Source: Perlucidibaca wandonensis
Lineage (GTDB): Bacteria > Pseudomonadota > Gammaproteobacteria > Pseudomonadales > Moraxellaceae
DNA: 64,000 nt
Direction: 5' to 3'
Assembly (NCBI RefSeq): GCF_042677145.1
Contig: NZ_JBHTIT010000001.1
Coordinates: 682,001-746,000, forward strand
Made by a program: the position numbers and the translations under genes. The notes beneath the pieces are model-generated. The model was not told where the DNA came from. It saw only the letters and a program-made list of their open reading frames with translations, and searched no databases. This document shows, piece by piece, positions 1 through 8,876 of this stretch. Each line of letters starts with the position of its first letter. Positions within the stretch are counted from its first letter, which is position 1.

Positions 1-757
1 CACTGTGCATGCATCCATCATCGCGGCCGGCTAGCAAAAGCAGCGGCTGGCGGATGGGCTTACTCATCAATGCGTAGACTTGGCGAGTGCTGGCCCGCCA
101 CGGTGTAAATAGCGAACGATAATAGCGAGTGGCGGCCCAGGCGATGTCGGGCTGGCTCAGTGTCGCGCGTGCTTCCGCGATGTCATCTGGCGTGAATAAC
201 CAACTTGGTGACCAACGCTGCCAGGTTTTTTCTACCCAAGCGGCATGGTCTGCACTGACCCATCGCCACGATTGTGCAGATTGCAGATGCGCCATATAGG
301 ACGATAGCTTGAGCTGTTTTGGCAGGCTGGGTAGGGCGTGAGTGCTTCTAAGCAGCGGATAAAAGGCCGGAATGGCTAACAAGCTGATGCTTTGCCATAA
401 CGGCTGGTCTGCTTGTGTGGCGTGTAGTGCCGCGATTTGCGCTAAAACCGCGCCCCAATCATGACCAACTAAATGCGCTTGCGGCTGGCCAAGCTCATTG
501 CACCATGCCGCTAAGTCTTCAGCGCAAGAGATTAAATCATAGGCCGCATCGCGCTTTGCGCTGTCTTCGGTATAACCACGCAGCCACGGCATCAGAACCT
601 GATATCCCGCGTCAACAAGTTGCTCGGCAACGCCATACCAACTGTGCGGCGTGTCGGGAAAACCATGCACAAGCATAACTAAGGGCGCTGTTGGTGAGCC
701 CCAGTGTTCGGCGCGCAGCAAAAGGCTGCCGCGTTGCATAAAGCGGGTGTTTTTCAT
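1..757 (-). CDS. Alpha/beta hydrolase, epoxide hydrolase-like (3' end outside window)
   Basis: Reading leftwards from an ATG at 757, an open frame runs off the left edge of the window (about 252 codons visible). It starts MKNTRFMQRGSLLL and shows an oxyanion-hole motif HGFPD near residue 31 and a nucleophile elbow GHDWGA near residue 98. Asp in place of Ser in that elbow is typical of epoxide hydrolases and haloalkane dehalogenases, so soluble epoxide hydrolase-like is the best guess; the substrate is unknown. A GRDDGC stretch near the left edge probably contains the acid of the catalytic triad; the catalytic His lies outside the window. Its start codon overlaps the stop of the upstream LysR gene (ATGA), so the two are probably translationally coupled. 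Confidence 0.8.
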   Translation of the reverse strand, partial: MKNTRFMQRGSLLLRAEHWGSPTAPLVMLVHGFPDTPHSWYGVAEQLVDAGYQVLMPWLRGYTEDSAKRDAAYDLISCAEDLAAWCNELGQPQAHLVGHDWGAVLAQIAALHATQADQPLWQSISLLAIPAFYPLLRSTHALPSLPKQLKLSSYMAHLQSAQSWRWVSADHAAWVEKTWQRWSPSWLFTPDDIAEARATLSQPDIAWAATRYYRSLFTPWRASTRQVYALMSKPIRQPLLLLAGRDDGCMHS

Positions 758-1671
758 TGCGAGTCATCTCCAGAAGCGTGTTCACGTAATAGTGTGAGCA
801 TGGCCAGCGCCGCTCGTGAGAGCGCGCGTTTGGGGTGATAAACCACGCCAAGCTCTCGAGCCAGTGCGACTTTTTTCACAGGAATTGCCACCACGTCGGC
901 ATCACATAAATTAGTCGGCAATACGCTCCAGCCTAGCCCAACTGAAGTCATCATCTTTAGCGTTTCAAGATAATTAGTTTCTAAGCTGACCTGCAATTGC
1001 AGCCCCTCACGCGCCAACATGGCTTCGGTTATTTGCCGCGTGAAGGTGTTGCTGGCGGGTAAAATAGCCTCATATAAAGCCAAGTCTGCTGCCGCAATGC
1101 TGCCCTTGCGAGCGGCTTTGATAGCAAGCGGATGCGTCGGTGCTGCGACTACACTTAAAGGGTCTGGCCAAATAACTTCGTTATGCAGACGAGGATCTGG
1201 CGTTGGCGGCAGAGTGACGATGCCCAACTCAAGATCGCCGCTGCGCACCGCTTCATAAGCCTGCTCAGAGTCAATAAAGCGAATATCGAGCCGGACTTTG
1301 GGGTGTGCGCGGCTAAATGCGCGCAAGGTCGGCGGCAGGCGGTGGAGGCCAATATGATGACTGGTGCCTAGCAGCAAAGTGCCGCTCAAGGATTCTTGTG
1401 CGGTGGCGGCGACATCGCGCGCTTGCCGATGCATATCGTCTAGCTCGTGCAGCCAGTCGCGTGCTCGTGGCAGCAGGGCATGGCCAGTTTCGGTCAGGCT
1501 GATGTGCCGGCCAACCCGATCAAACAGCGGCGCGTCGAGATGCGCCTCGAGCTGGCTGATGCGTTTGCTCACTGCCGGCTGCGTGATATGCAGAGCATCG
1601 GCAGCTTGTGAAAATGAGGCATAGCGCGCGACTTCGACAAAAGCGCGCCATAAAGAGCTATCCATTCGCAT
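754..1671 (-). CDS. LysR family transcriptional regulator
   Basis: A 305-residue LysR-type regulator, normal family length. The N-terminal winged helix-turn-helix covers about residues 4-63 (FSQAADALHITQPAVSKRI), and the rest is the periplasmic-binding-like effector domain. ATG at 1671 gives MRMDSS; the ATG two codons later (1665) is better spaced from a GGA and may be the true start. It diverges from leuCDB across 146 bp that hold a T-N11-A palindrome, and it overlaps the downstream epoxide hydrolase-like gene by 4 bp. From position I infer control of leuCDB and/or the hydrolase gene. The effector is not known. Confidence 0.9.
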   Translation of the reverse strand: MRMDSSLWRAFVEVARYASFSQAADALHITQPAVSKRISQLEAHLDAPLFDRVGRHISLTETGHALLPRARDWLHELDDMHRQARDVAATAQESLSGTLLLGTSHHIGLHRLPPTLRAFSRAHPKVRLDIRFIDSEQAYEAVRSGDLELGIVTLPPTPDPRLHNEVIWPDPLSVVAAPTHPLAIKAARKGSIAAADLALYEAILPASNTFTRQITEAMLAREGLQLQVSLETNYLETLKMMTSVGLGWSVLPTNLCDADVVAIPVKKVALARELGVVYHPKRALSRAALAMLTLLREHASGDDSQ

Positions 1672-1700
1672 TCCATTTGGTAATGGCTTGTATGAAAACT

Positions 1701-1715
1701 ATAAATTGGATTTAT
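1701..1715. promoter_or_regulatory. Candidate LysR operator (T-N11-A palindrome)
   Basis: ATAAATTGGATTTAT is a perfect inverted repeat (6-bp arms, 3-bp centre) and contains the T-N11-A pattern of LysR-type binding sites. It lies between the divergent lysR and leuC genes and overlaps the putative leuC -35 box. A TATAGT on the minus strand (1704-1699) could be the -10 of the lysR gene. Binding is inferred. Confidence 0.6.
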
Positions 1716-1735
1716 CACATGCGCTAGCCTATTCT
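1706..1735 (+). promoter_or_regulatory. Candidate sigma-70 promoter of leuCDB
   Basis: TTGGAT at 1706-1711 and TATTCT at 1730-1735 are separated by 18 bp, about 80 bp upstream of the leuC ATG. The -35 lies inside the LysR-type palindrome. No leader peptide rich in Leu codons is visible before leuC, so attenuation of the enterobacterial type is not supported. Confidence 0.5.
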
Positions 1736-1817
1736 TGCAGGCCTAAAAGCAGTAAAGACACTGAAACGCGCCCAGCAAAGCTATAAAAGCTCATGCAGCG
1801 CAGACAAGGAGGCAATC

Positions 1818-3236
1818 ATGGCCGGCAAAACTTTATACGATAAATTGTGGGAAGACCACGAAGTGACGCGCCGCGATGACGGCTCGAGCTTAATTTATAT
1901 CGATCGTCATCTCTTGCATGAGGTCACTTCGCCGCAAGCGTTTGAAGGTTTGAAGTTAGCTGGCCGCAAGCCTTGGCGTTTGGATGCCAACGTGGCAACG
2001 CCTGACCATAATGTGCCGACTGAAAGTGTCGAGCGTGCTGGCGGCGTGGCGGCGATTGCCGATGTTACCTCGCGCATTCAAGTGCAAACGCTAAATGACA
2101 ACTGCAATGATTTCGGCGTTGTCGAATTCACCATTAATGACATTCGCCAAGGCATTGTGCACGTGGTGGGGCCAGAGCAGGGCTTAACTTTGCCGGGCAT
2201 GACCGTGGTCTGCGGCGATTCGCATACGGCAACTCACGGCGCATTTGCCTGCTTGGCGCATGGCATTGGTACCTCAGAAGTTGAGCATGTCTTAGCGACT
2301 CAATGCTTGATTCAGAAGAAAAGCAAAAACATGTTGGTACGTGTCGATGGCGTGCTTGGCGCTGGCGTGACACCGAAAGATGTGGTGTTGGCCATTATCG
2401 CGAAAATTGGCACGGCGGGCGGCAATGGCCATGCCATCGAATTTGGCGGCCAAGTTTTCCGCGACATGAGCATGGAAGGCCGCATGACCGTGTGCAATAT
2501 GGCGATTGAGGCCGGTGCACGCGTAGGCATGGTTGCCGCCGATGATAAAACCATTGCCTATTTTGAAGGTCGCCCGTATGCACCAACTGGTGAGCAATGG
2601 GCTGGTGCGGTGGCTTATTGGCAGACTTTGCACTCCGACAATGATGCTGTTTTTGACACCACAGTCATCATCGATGGCAGCACCATTGCGCCACAAGTGA
2701 GCTGGGGCACTAGCCCTGAAATGGTCGTGCCGATTACCGCCAATGTGCCAACACCCGCCGATGCCCGTGACGCCGTGCAGCGCAGCTCGTTTGAACGCGC
2801 TTACGAATACATGGGCTTAACGGCTGGTCAGGCAATCACCGACATTTATTTAGATCGCGTGTTTATTGGTTCTTGCACTAACTCGCGCATCGAAGATTTG
2901 CGCGCCGCCGCAGTAGTAGCAAAAGGCCGCAAAGTCGCTAGCAGCATCAAGCAAGCCTTAGTGGTGCCGGGTTCTGGTTTGGTTAAGCAGCAAGCCGAAA
3001 GTGAAGGTCTGCACACGATTTTCATTGAAGCTGGTTTTGAGTGGCGCGAGCCCGGCTGCTCAATGTGCTTGGCGATGAATGCCGACAAACTCGGCTCGGG
3101 CGAGCATTGCGCTTCGACCTCGAACCGCAACTTTGAAGGTCGCCAAGGCAATGGCGGGCGCACGCATTTGGTCAGCCCCGCAATGGCGGCAGCGGCAGCG
3201 ATTGCCGGCCATTTTGTCGATGTCCGTTCGTTCTAA
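1818..3236 (+). CDS. leuC: 3-isopropylmalate dehydratase large subunit
   Basis: Large subunit of isopropylmalate isomerase, which with LeuD converts 2- to 3-isopropylmalate in leucine synthesis in the cytoplasm. 472 residues, the usual length. The aconitase-type 4Fe-4S ligands are visible: one Cys in GSCTNSR (about residue 352) and two in GCSMCLAMN (about residue 415). The opening MAGKTLYDKLWEDHEV is typical. A near-perfect AAGGAGG lies 6 nt before the ATG. It heads leuC-leuD-leuB, with 27 bp to leuD. Confidence 0.98.
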   Translation: MAGKTLYDKLWEDHEVTRRDDGSSLIYIDRHLLHEVTSPQAFEGLKLAGRKPWRLDANVATPDHNVPTESVERAGGVAAIADVTSRIQVQTLNDNCNDFGVVEFTINDIRQGIVHVVGPEQGLTLPGMTVVCGDSHTATHGAFACLAHGIGTSEVEHVLATQCLIQKKSKNMLVRVDGVLGAGVTPKDVVLAIIAKIGTAGGNGHAIEFGGQVFRDMSMEGRMTVCNMAIEAGARVGMVAADDKTIAYFEGRPYAPTGEQWAGAVAYWQTLHSDNDAVFDTTVIIDGSTIAPQVSWGTSPEMVVPITANVPTPADARDAVQRSSFERAYEYMGLTAGQAITDIYLDRVFIGSCTNSRIEDLRAAAVVAKGRKVASSIKQALVVPGSGLVKQQAESEGLHTIFIEAGFEWREPGCSMCLAMNADKLGSGEHCASTSNRNFEGRQGNGGRTHLVSPAMAAAAAIAGHFVDVRSF

Positions 3237-3263
3237 TCGACCACGAGTTTAGGAGTTAGCAGC

Positions 3264-3914
3264 ATGCAAAAATTTACGACTATGACTGGCTTGGTTGCAC
3301 CGCTAGATCGTGCCAATGTCGATACCGACCAGATTATTCCAAAGCAATTTTTGAAGTCGATTAAGCGCACCGGCTTTGGTGTCAACTTATTCGATGAGTG
3401 GCGTTATTTAGACGAAGGCTATCCTGGTCAAGACAATAGTGTACGGCCATTAAACACCGAGTTTGTGTTGAATCAGGCACGCTACCAAGGTGCGCAAGTG
3501 CTGTTGGCGCGGCAAAACTTTGGTTGCGGCAGCTCGCGTGAACACGCGCCTTGGGCCTTAGATGAGTACGGTTTTCGCACCGTAATTTCATCGAGCTTTG
3601 CCGATATCTTCTTCAATAACTGCTTCAAAAACGGCTTATTGCCCGTGGTGTTAAGCGAAGCCGAACTTGACCAGCTATTTACAGAATGCGAAGCCAGCGA
3701 AGGCTATGCCTTGACTATCGATTTAGCCGCCCAAGAAGTGCGCACGCCCAGCGGTGCGGCCTTTAGTTTTGAGGTCGATGCTTTCCGTAAACACTGCTTG
3801 ATCAACGGCCTCGATGATATTGGCCTGACCTTGCAAGATGCCGATGCTATTAGCGCCTTCGAAGTCAAAGCACGCGCCGCACGCCCATGGGTTTTCAACG
3901 CGCTCGCGCGCTGA
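3264..3914 (+). CDS. leuD: 3-isopropylmalate dehydratase small subunit
   Basis: Swivel-domain subunit of isopropylmalate isomerase, partner of LeuC. 216 residues, typical. Family motifs seen are DRANVDTDQIIPKQFLK near the N-terminus and NFGCGSSREHAPWAL near residue 90. An AGGAGTTAGCAGC stretch before the ATG supports the start. It lies 27 bp behind leuC and 41 bp ahead of the leuB start, clearly in one operon. Confidence 0.98.
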   Translation: MQKFTTMTGLVAPLDRANVDTDQIIPKQFLKSIKRTGFGVNLFDEWRYLDEGYPGQDNSVRPLNTEFVLNQARYQGAQVLLARQNFGCGSSREHAPWALDEYGFRTVISSSFADIFFNNCFKNGLLPVVLSEAELDQLFTECEASEGYALTIDLAAQEVRTPSGAAFSFEVDAFRKHCLINGLDDIGLTLQDADAISAFEVKARAARPWVFNALAR

Positions 3915-3955
3915 TATTAAGCACAACTTTTAGAACAGTTTTTAGGAAAATAAGC

Positions 3956-5035
3956 ATGAGTCAACACATTGTTTTACTCGCCGGCGATGGCATCGGCCCT
4001 GAGATCGTCGCTGAAGCCGAAAAAGTATTAACACAGGTCAATGAGCAGTTTTCATTAGGCCTAAGCTGGAACCATGAGCTATTAGGTGGCGCCGCCATCG
4101 ATGCTCACGGCGTACCGCTGCCTGATGTCACCTTAGATGCCGCGCGTAAAGCCGATGCGATCTTGCTCGGTGCCGTTGGCGGCCCAAAATGGGATGCGAT
4201 TGAGCGCTCCATTCGCCCTGAGCGCGGCCTGCTGAAAATTCGTGCTGAGCTGAATTTGTTCGCTAATTTGCGCCCAGCATTGCTGTATCCGCAGTTAGCT
4301 GCTGCCTCATCGCTGAAGCCAGAAATCGTCTCAGGTCTAGATCTGCTGATCGTGCGTGAGTTGACTGGCGGTATTTATTTCGGCCAGCCACGAGGCATTC
4401 GCATCCTAGAAAATGGTGAGCGCCAAGGCTTCAATACCGACATCTACAGCGAGTCAGAAATTCGTCGCATTGCGCATGTGGCTTTCCAGCTTGCGCAAAA
4501 GCGCAATAAACGCGTGCTCTCAGTCGACAAAGCCAACGTCTTGGAAGTCACTGAATTGTGGAAGCAGGTGGTCACTGAGGTCTCGGCCGAGTATCCTGAC
4601 GTCGCCTTGTCGCATATGTATGTCGATAACGCCGCCATGCAGCTAGTGCGCGCGCCAAAACAGTTCGATGTCATCGTCACCGGTAACTTGTTCGGCGATA
4701 TTCTCTCTGACCAAGCCGCCATGCTCACCGGTTCGATTGGCATGCTGCCATCGGCCTCGCTAGATCAGCAGAAGAAGGGCATGTATGAGCCTTGCCACGG
4801 TTCGGCACCAGACATTGCCGGCCAAGGCATTGCCAATCCTTTAGCGACTATTTTGTCGGTGGCAATGATGCTGCGTTATAGCTTGAATGCACCGCTGGCC
4901 GCTGAAGCTATCGAAGCCGCCGTTGGTCGCGTGCTCGATCAAGGTCTGCGTACTGCCGACATTTTCAGCGAAGGCACTACGCGAGTTGGCACCAAAGCCA
5001 TGGGCGATGCCGTTGTTGCCGCGCTTGCTGGCTAA
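3956..5035 (+). CDS. leuB: 3-isopropylmalate dehydrogenase
   Basis: NAD-dependent oxidative decarboxylation of 3-isopropylmalate, third step of leucine synthesis. With the ATG at 3956 the protein has 359 residues and starts MSQHIVLLAGDGIGPEI, the family's normal N-terminus; AGGAA lies 7 nt upstream. A longer in-frame reading from 3887 would overlap leuD and add 23 unconserved residues, so I reject it. Visible motifs include the substrate-loop arginines in the ERGLLKIR region and GSIGMLPSASL and CHGSAPDIAGQG, typical of cofactor and metal binding. Last gene of leuCDB; asd follows after 81 bp. Confidence 0.98.
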   Translation: MSQHIVLLAGDGIGPEIVAEAEKVLTQVNEQFSLGLSWNHELLGGAAIDAHGVPLPDVTLDAARKADAILLGAVGGPKWDAIERSIRPERGLLKIRAELNLFANLRPALLYPQLAAASSLKPEIVSGLDLLIVRELTGGIYFGQPRGIRILENGERQGFNTDIYSESEIRRIAHVAFQLAQKRNKRVLSVDKANVLEVTELWKQVVTEVSAEYPDVALSHMYVDNAAMQLVRAPKQFDVIVTGNLFGDILSDQAAMLTGSIGMLPSASLDQQKKGMYEPCHGSAPDIAGQGIANPLATILSVAMMLRYSLNAPLAAEAIEAAVGRVLDQGLRTADIFSEGTTRVGTKAMGDAVVAALAG

Positions 5036-5116
5036 GGCTCGAGACCCAGTACAGACATTTTAAGCGTCATTCTCGATGAGTTTGGCGCCACTTAATTTGA
5101 TGAGATGGAGACGAAA

Positions 5117-6232
5117 ATGAAAGTAGGTTTAGTCGGTTGGCGTGGCATGGTGGGTTCAGTACTGATGCAACGCATGAGCACTGAAAAAGATTTCGATCAC
5201 ATCGATCCCGTGTATTTCACCACATCAAGCCCAGGCAGCATCGCGCCGCATTTTGGCGATAAAGATGCCGGTGTATTGCAAGACGCACACAGCATCGACG
5301 CGCTTAAAGCCATGGACACCATCATTAGCTGCCAAGGCGGTGACTACACCAGCGAAATTTTCCCTAAACTGCGCGAAGCTGGCTGGGATGGTTACTGGAT
5401 CGACGCCGCCTCCACATTACGCATGGAAGACGATGCCGTCATCGTGCTCGATCCCGTCAATGACGATTTGATCGACGCTGCACTCGATAAAGGCGTGAAA
5501 AACTTTATCGGCGGCAACTGCACCAACTCTATCTTGCTGATGGGTGTTGGCGGTTTGTTCAAAGCCGGTTTGGTTGATTGGGTCACGTCGATGACTTACC
5601 AAGCAGCCTCGGGTGGTGGTGCCAATCATATGCGCGAATTATTGCGCGGTATGGGCGTGATTCACGATGCCGTTAGCGAAGAGCTAGACACGCCATCGTC
5701 GGCAATTTTGGCCATCGATCGCAAAGTCTCCAACACCATTCGCAACGATGTGCCGCGCGAATTTTTCGGCGCGCCATTGGCCGGTGGTTTGATTCCGTGG
5801 ATCGATAAACAACTCGACAACGGTCAAACCAAAGAAGAGTGGAAGGGCCAGGCTGAGGTCAACAAAATTCTTGGTACTAGCGCCACAGTGCCCGTTGATG
5901 GCCTCTGCGTGCGCATCGGTGCCATGCGCTGCCATAGCTTAGCGCTCACGCTGAAGCTGAAAAAAGATCTGCCATTGGAAGAAATCGAGCAAATCATCCG
6001 AGCCGGTAACGACTGGGTGAAATGGGTGCCGAATGACCGCGACGAGACTGTTGCTGAACTGACGCCAGCGGCTATTACCGGCACGTTGCAAATAGGTGTT
6101 GGCCGTGTTCGCAAGCTCAATATGGGCCCTGAGTATGTCTCGGCCTTTGTCATTGGTGACCAATTATTGTGGGGCGCTGCTGAACCATTGCGTCGCATGC
6201 TGCGCATCTTACTCGCGCGTCAAGGAGCTTAA
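5117..6232 (+). CDS. asd: Aspartate-semialdehyde dehydrogenase
   Basis: Reduces aspartyl phosphate to aspartate semialdehyde, the branch point to lysine/diaminopimelate, threonine and methionine. It begins MKVGLVGWRGMVGSVLMQRM, like the E. coli enzyme; 371 residues against 367 there. The nucleophilic Cys is Cys135 in GGNCTNS. The ATG at 5117 is chosen over an ATG at 5105 because GGAG (5107-5110) stands 6 nt before it. It is followed within 6 bp by an asd-like pseudo-enzyme gene, the same pairing as in Pseudomonas. Confidence 0.97.
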   Translation: MKVGLVGWRGMVGSVLMQRMSTEKDFDHIDPVYFTTSSPGSIAPHFGDKDAGVLQDAHSIDALKAMDTIISCQGGDYTSEIFPKLREAGWDGYWIDAASTLRMEDDAVIVLDPVNDDLIDAALDKGVKNFIGGNCTNSILLMGVGGLFKAGLVDWVTSMTYQAASGGGANHMRELLRGMGVIHDAVSEELDTPSSAILAIDRKVSNTIRNDVPREFFGAPLAGGLIPWIDKQLDNGQTKEEWKGQAEVNKILGTSATVPVDGLCVRIGAMRCHSLALTLKLKKDLPLEEIEQIIRAGNDWVKWVPNDRDETVAELTPAAITGTLQIGVGRVRKLNMGPEYVSAFVIGDQLLWGAAEPLRRMLRILLARQGA

Positions 6233-6237
6233 AATAG

Positions 6238-7209
6238 ATGGCCGCTATCACGCAGTCAGTGGGTTTGTTTGGGGTGACAGGCGAGGTTGGGCGCGCATTT
6301 TTTGATGGTCTCGAGGCGCAACCAGCGTTTGTTGGGCGCTTGCGTTTGTTCGCCAGTGCCGCTTCCGGCGAGGAAACCCGTGTCTATCGTGATCGGCCCA
6401 TCGCCATCGAGGTGGTCGAGGAGTTAGCGGCCGACCGCTTCGATGATTTGAGCGAAGCCATTTTGGCCGTGCCTGCTGATGTTGCCGACGAGTTAGCCGC
6501 GCAGCTTTTGCAGGCCGGCGTTCGCGTTTGGGATGTCACCGGGCATTTGCGTGCTCACCCACGCGCCGTGCCCTTGTCACAAGCTACTGGTGCTGACCTG
6601 TTGATCGTCTGCGATGATCCATTAGTCGCGCTGTGTCAGCCAGTGCTCGATGCATTAGCTGAGCAAGCACCGCTCACAGAGTTGGCCATTACAGCACTGT
6701 CATCGGTGTCGTTGCGCGGTAAAGCTGGCGTGAAAGAGTTAGCAGCCCAAACCGGCAACCTACTCAACGGACGTGGCATTGAGCCTACAGTCTGGACACA
6801 ACAAATTGCCTTTAACGTACTTTTAGCTGATGGCCAACGCGATAGCTCAGGCCGTACTGCTCGCGAACGCCGCATCGAAAAATCATTTAGCACCTACGCG
6901 CCAGTGATTAGCGTCGAGCAAGTCGTTATGCCGCTGTTTTTCGGCGCTATGGTGCAGCTGCGCTGGCATACAGAAACAGCCATTACCGCAGATATAGATA
7001 AGTTACTGAGCACGCTACCGCATACGCAAGTGACAGCGGCTCAGGCCAGCGAATTACCAAGCCCAGTGTCCGATGGTGCTGATCATGATGGCGTTAGCAT
7101 TGCCCGTGTGCAGGTCAGTGATAATCGCGGTTCGTTATGGATAATTGCCGACCCAATTCGCGCTGGGCTGGTACGCCCCGTGCTTAACGTCTTGATGAAT
7201 TTAGGATAA
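6238..7209 (+). CDS. usg: USG-1-like aspartate-semialdehyde dehydrogenase homologue, probably catalytically inactive
   Basis: A 323-residue protein with the semialdehyde dehydrogenase fold: a Rossmann-like GLFGVTGEVGR at the N-terminus and a dimerization domain whose segment around ISVEQVVMPLFFGAMVQ resembles USG-1 proteins. In place of the NPNCST active-site loop it reads CDDPLVAL, which by my alignment puts Pro where the nucleophilic Cys should be. It is therefore unlikely to be a dehydrogenase. It begins 5 bp after asd and precedes fimV, as in Pseudomonas. The role of this family is not established. Confidence 0.85.
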   Translation: MAAITQSVGLFGVTGEVGRAFFDGLEAQPAFVGRLRLFASAASGEETRVYRDRPIAIEVVEELAADRFDDLSEAILAVPADVADELAAQLLQAGVRVWDVTGHLRAHPRAVPLSQATGADLLIVCDDPLVALCQPVLDALAEQAPLTELAITALSSVSLRGKAGVKELAAQTGNLLNGRGIEPTVWTQQIAFNVLLADGQRDSSGRTARERRIEKSFSTYAPVISVEQVVMPLFFGAMVQLRWHTETAITADIDKLLSTLPHTQVTAAQASELPSPVSDGADHDGVSIARVQVSDNRGSLWIIADPIRAGLVRPVLNVLMNLG

Positions 7210-7257
7210 AGCGGCATTATCGCGACAAGAAGAATACGTTCGCCAAGGAGACACCCC

Positions 7258-8865
7258 ATGCGCCACGGCCTGCAATACGCCGCCTTTGTGGCCCTAGGCC
7301 TGATGTTGACGACGCCTGCATTGGCTGTCTCCGTCGGTGAAATACGCCCACAATCACGTGTTGGTGAACCATTGGCAGTGCAAATTGCCATCATCGATAG
7401 CGAAGGTTTTACTGACGATAGCATTCTAGTTACGCCAGCAACCGCAGCTGATCACGCACTTCTGGGCATGCAACGCCCAATTTGGCTCGACCAAATGGTG
7501 TTTACCACTGTGCGTGATGCCAAGGGTCAGCTACAGGTGCGTGGTAAAGCTTCAGCATTGGCTCCCAATAGCGAGCAAAACTTCTTAGTGCAACTCAGTT
7601 GGCCTGGCCATGTGCGCTTGCAGCAAGTCAGCGTTAGCTTGCCCGCTGCGGGTAGTGCCTTGCCAGCAAACGACAGTGTTGCAGAGTCGGCAGGGCCAGC
7701 GGCATTACCGACAACTGAAGCTACTGTCGTTATCCCTGTTCGGCCTAGAGCTGTCGAAAAGTCCACCGCAGTGCCGGTGGTCGAGAGCCCAGTGCAAGCT
7801 CGTAGTGGTCAGCTCTTAGTCCGCCACGGCGATACATTGAGTCAAATTGCCAGTGAATGGGATCAGGATTTAAGTCTGAATCAACGCCAAAAAATCATTC
7901 GTGAGCGTAACCCGCAGGCCTTTATCAGCGGCAATATAAACCTTATCCGTGCCGGTGCTAGCCTTAGCTTACCGGATACTAAAACTATCGAAATTCCAAC
8001 TGAGCGCGCTGCCAATCGTTGGTATCAAAAAGCTTTAAAGCAGGCCGAAGGCTTACTTGAGCCGACACTGAAGAAGCCAGTGGTTGCTGCTGCAGGCGCT
8101 GAAAATGGTGACGCAAGCGCTGATGCTAATCTGACACTGGTCTCACCAGGAAAAGATAGTGGTGGCGCTAGTGGTGCGGCCGAAAACTCAGGTAGTGACG
8201 CCGCTGCTAGCGCTTTAGCCGATGCTGAGACTGAGCGCACGAGTCTGCTCGACAAACGCCTGCAATTAAGCAATCGACTAGCTGCTTTAAATGAAGAAAA
8301 TGCCGATGCTGATAAGCGTTTGCAGGTATTGGATGAGCGCTTAGCTGCTATGGAGCGCGGTGAGCCAGTGGCAGATGATGCGGCCGACGCTGTCAGCGAT
8401 GAATCATCGGAACATGACAATAACTGGCTGTGGTGGCTAGCCGCTGGCATCTTTTGGCTGCTGCTTTTTGTGGTGTTGCTGCGCCAACGTGCTCAAAACA
8501 AAGAAGCTGCAAGCGCAGCAGAGTCAGCTCCAGAAAGCTCGAAAGAGGATGCCGTCGAAGCTGCTACCGAAGATCGCACCGAACCCACATTCGACGATAC
8601 CTTCGCGAATTTGACAGCGGGCTCATCCTCATTAGGTAGCTATGATGATGAACCCGCTGGCGACGATGATGCCGAAGATGAGGGTGAGTACGACTTCCTC
8701 AACGACAGTGAATCCGAAGCGTTCCAAACCCGTCTCGATTTAGCTCAAGCCTATTTGGATATGAACGAGGTTGATGCTGCACGTCAATTGCTCGATCGTG
8801 TTGTTGAAGGTGGCACTAGCGAGCAGCGTGCGCGCGCTAAAGCACTTATTGATGAGCTAGGCTAA
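7258..8865 (+). CDS. fimV: FimV-family inner-membrane peptidoglycan-binding protein
   Basis: Polar hub protein family that in Pseudomonas supports type IV pilus assembly and twitching. 535 residues: signal peptide about 1-23 (ending TPALA), FimV N-terminal domain about 24-130, a LysM domain about 184-240 (RHGDTLSQIA), an Ala/Ser/Asp-rich and coiled-coil segment about 275-365, one membrane helix about 390-410, an acidic cytoplasmic stretch, and the conserved C-terminal TPR-like FimV motif (about 484-535, LDLAQAYLDMNEVDAARQLL). It is much shorter than P. aeruginosa FimV (over 900 residues), mainly in the cytoplasmic part. AAGGAG lies 7 nt before the ATG. Confidence 0.92.
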   Translation: MRHGLQYAAFVALGLMLTTPALAVSVGEIRPQSRVGEPLAVQIAIIDSEGFTDDSILVTPATAADHALLGMQRPIWLDQMVFTTVRDAKGQLQVRGKASALAPNSEQNFLVQLSWPGHVRLQQVSVSLPAAGSALPANDSVAESAGPAALPTTEATVVIPVRPRAVEKSTAVPVVESPVQARSGQLLVRHGDTLSQIASEWDQDLSLNQRQKIIRERNPQAFISGNINLIRAGASLSLPDTKTIEIPTERAANRWYQKALKQAEGLLEPTLKKPVVAAAGAENGDASADANLTLVSPGKDSGGASGAAENSGSDAAASALADAETERTSLLDKRLQLSNRLAALNEENADADKRLQVLDERLAAMERGEPVADDAADAVSDESSEHDNNWLWWLAAGIFWLLLFVVLLRQRAQNKEAASAAESAPESSKEDAVEAATEDRTEPTFDDTFANLTAGSSSLGSYDDEPAGDDDAEDEGEYDFLNDSESEAFQTRLDLAQAYLDMNEVDAARQLLDRVVEGGTSEQRARAKALIDELG

Positions 8866-8876
8866 GCGCGAATTTG

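Noticed and set aside
1736..1817. Leucine leader peptide and attenuator before leuC
   Set aside because: No short frame rich in Leu codons and no competing stems were found.
3887..3955. 23-residue N-terminal extension of LeuB
   Set aside because: Overlaps leuD, is not conserved in type, and the internal ATG at 3956 has a good ribosome binding site.
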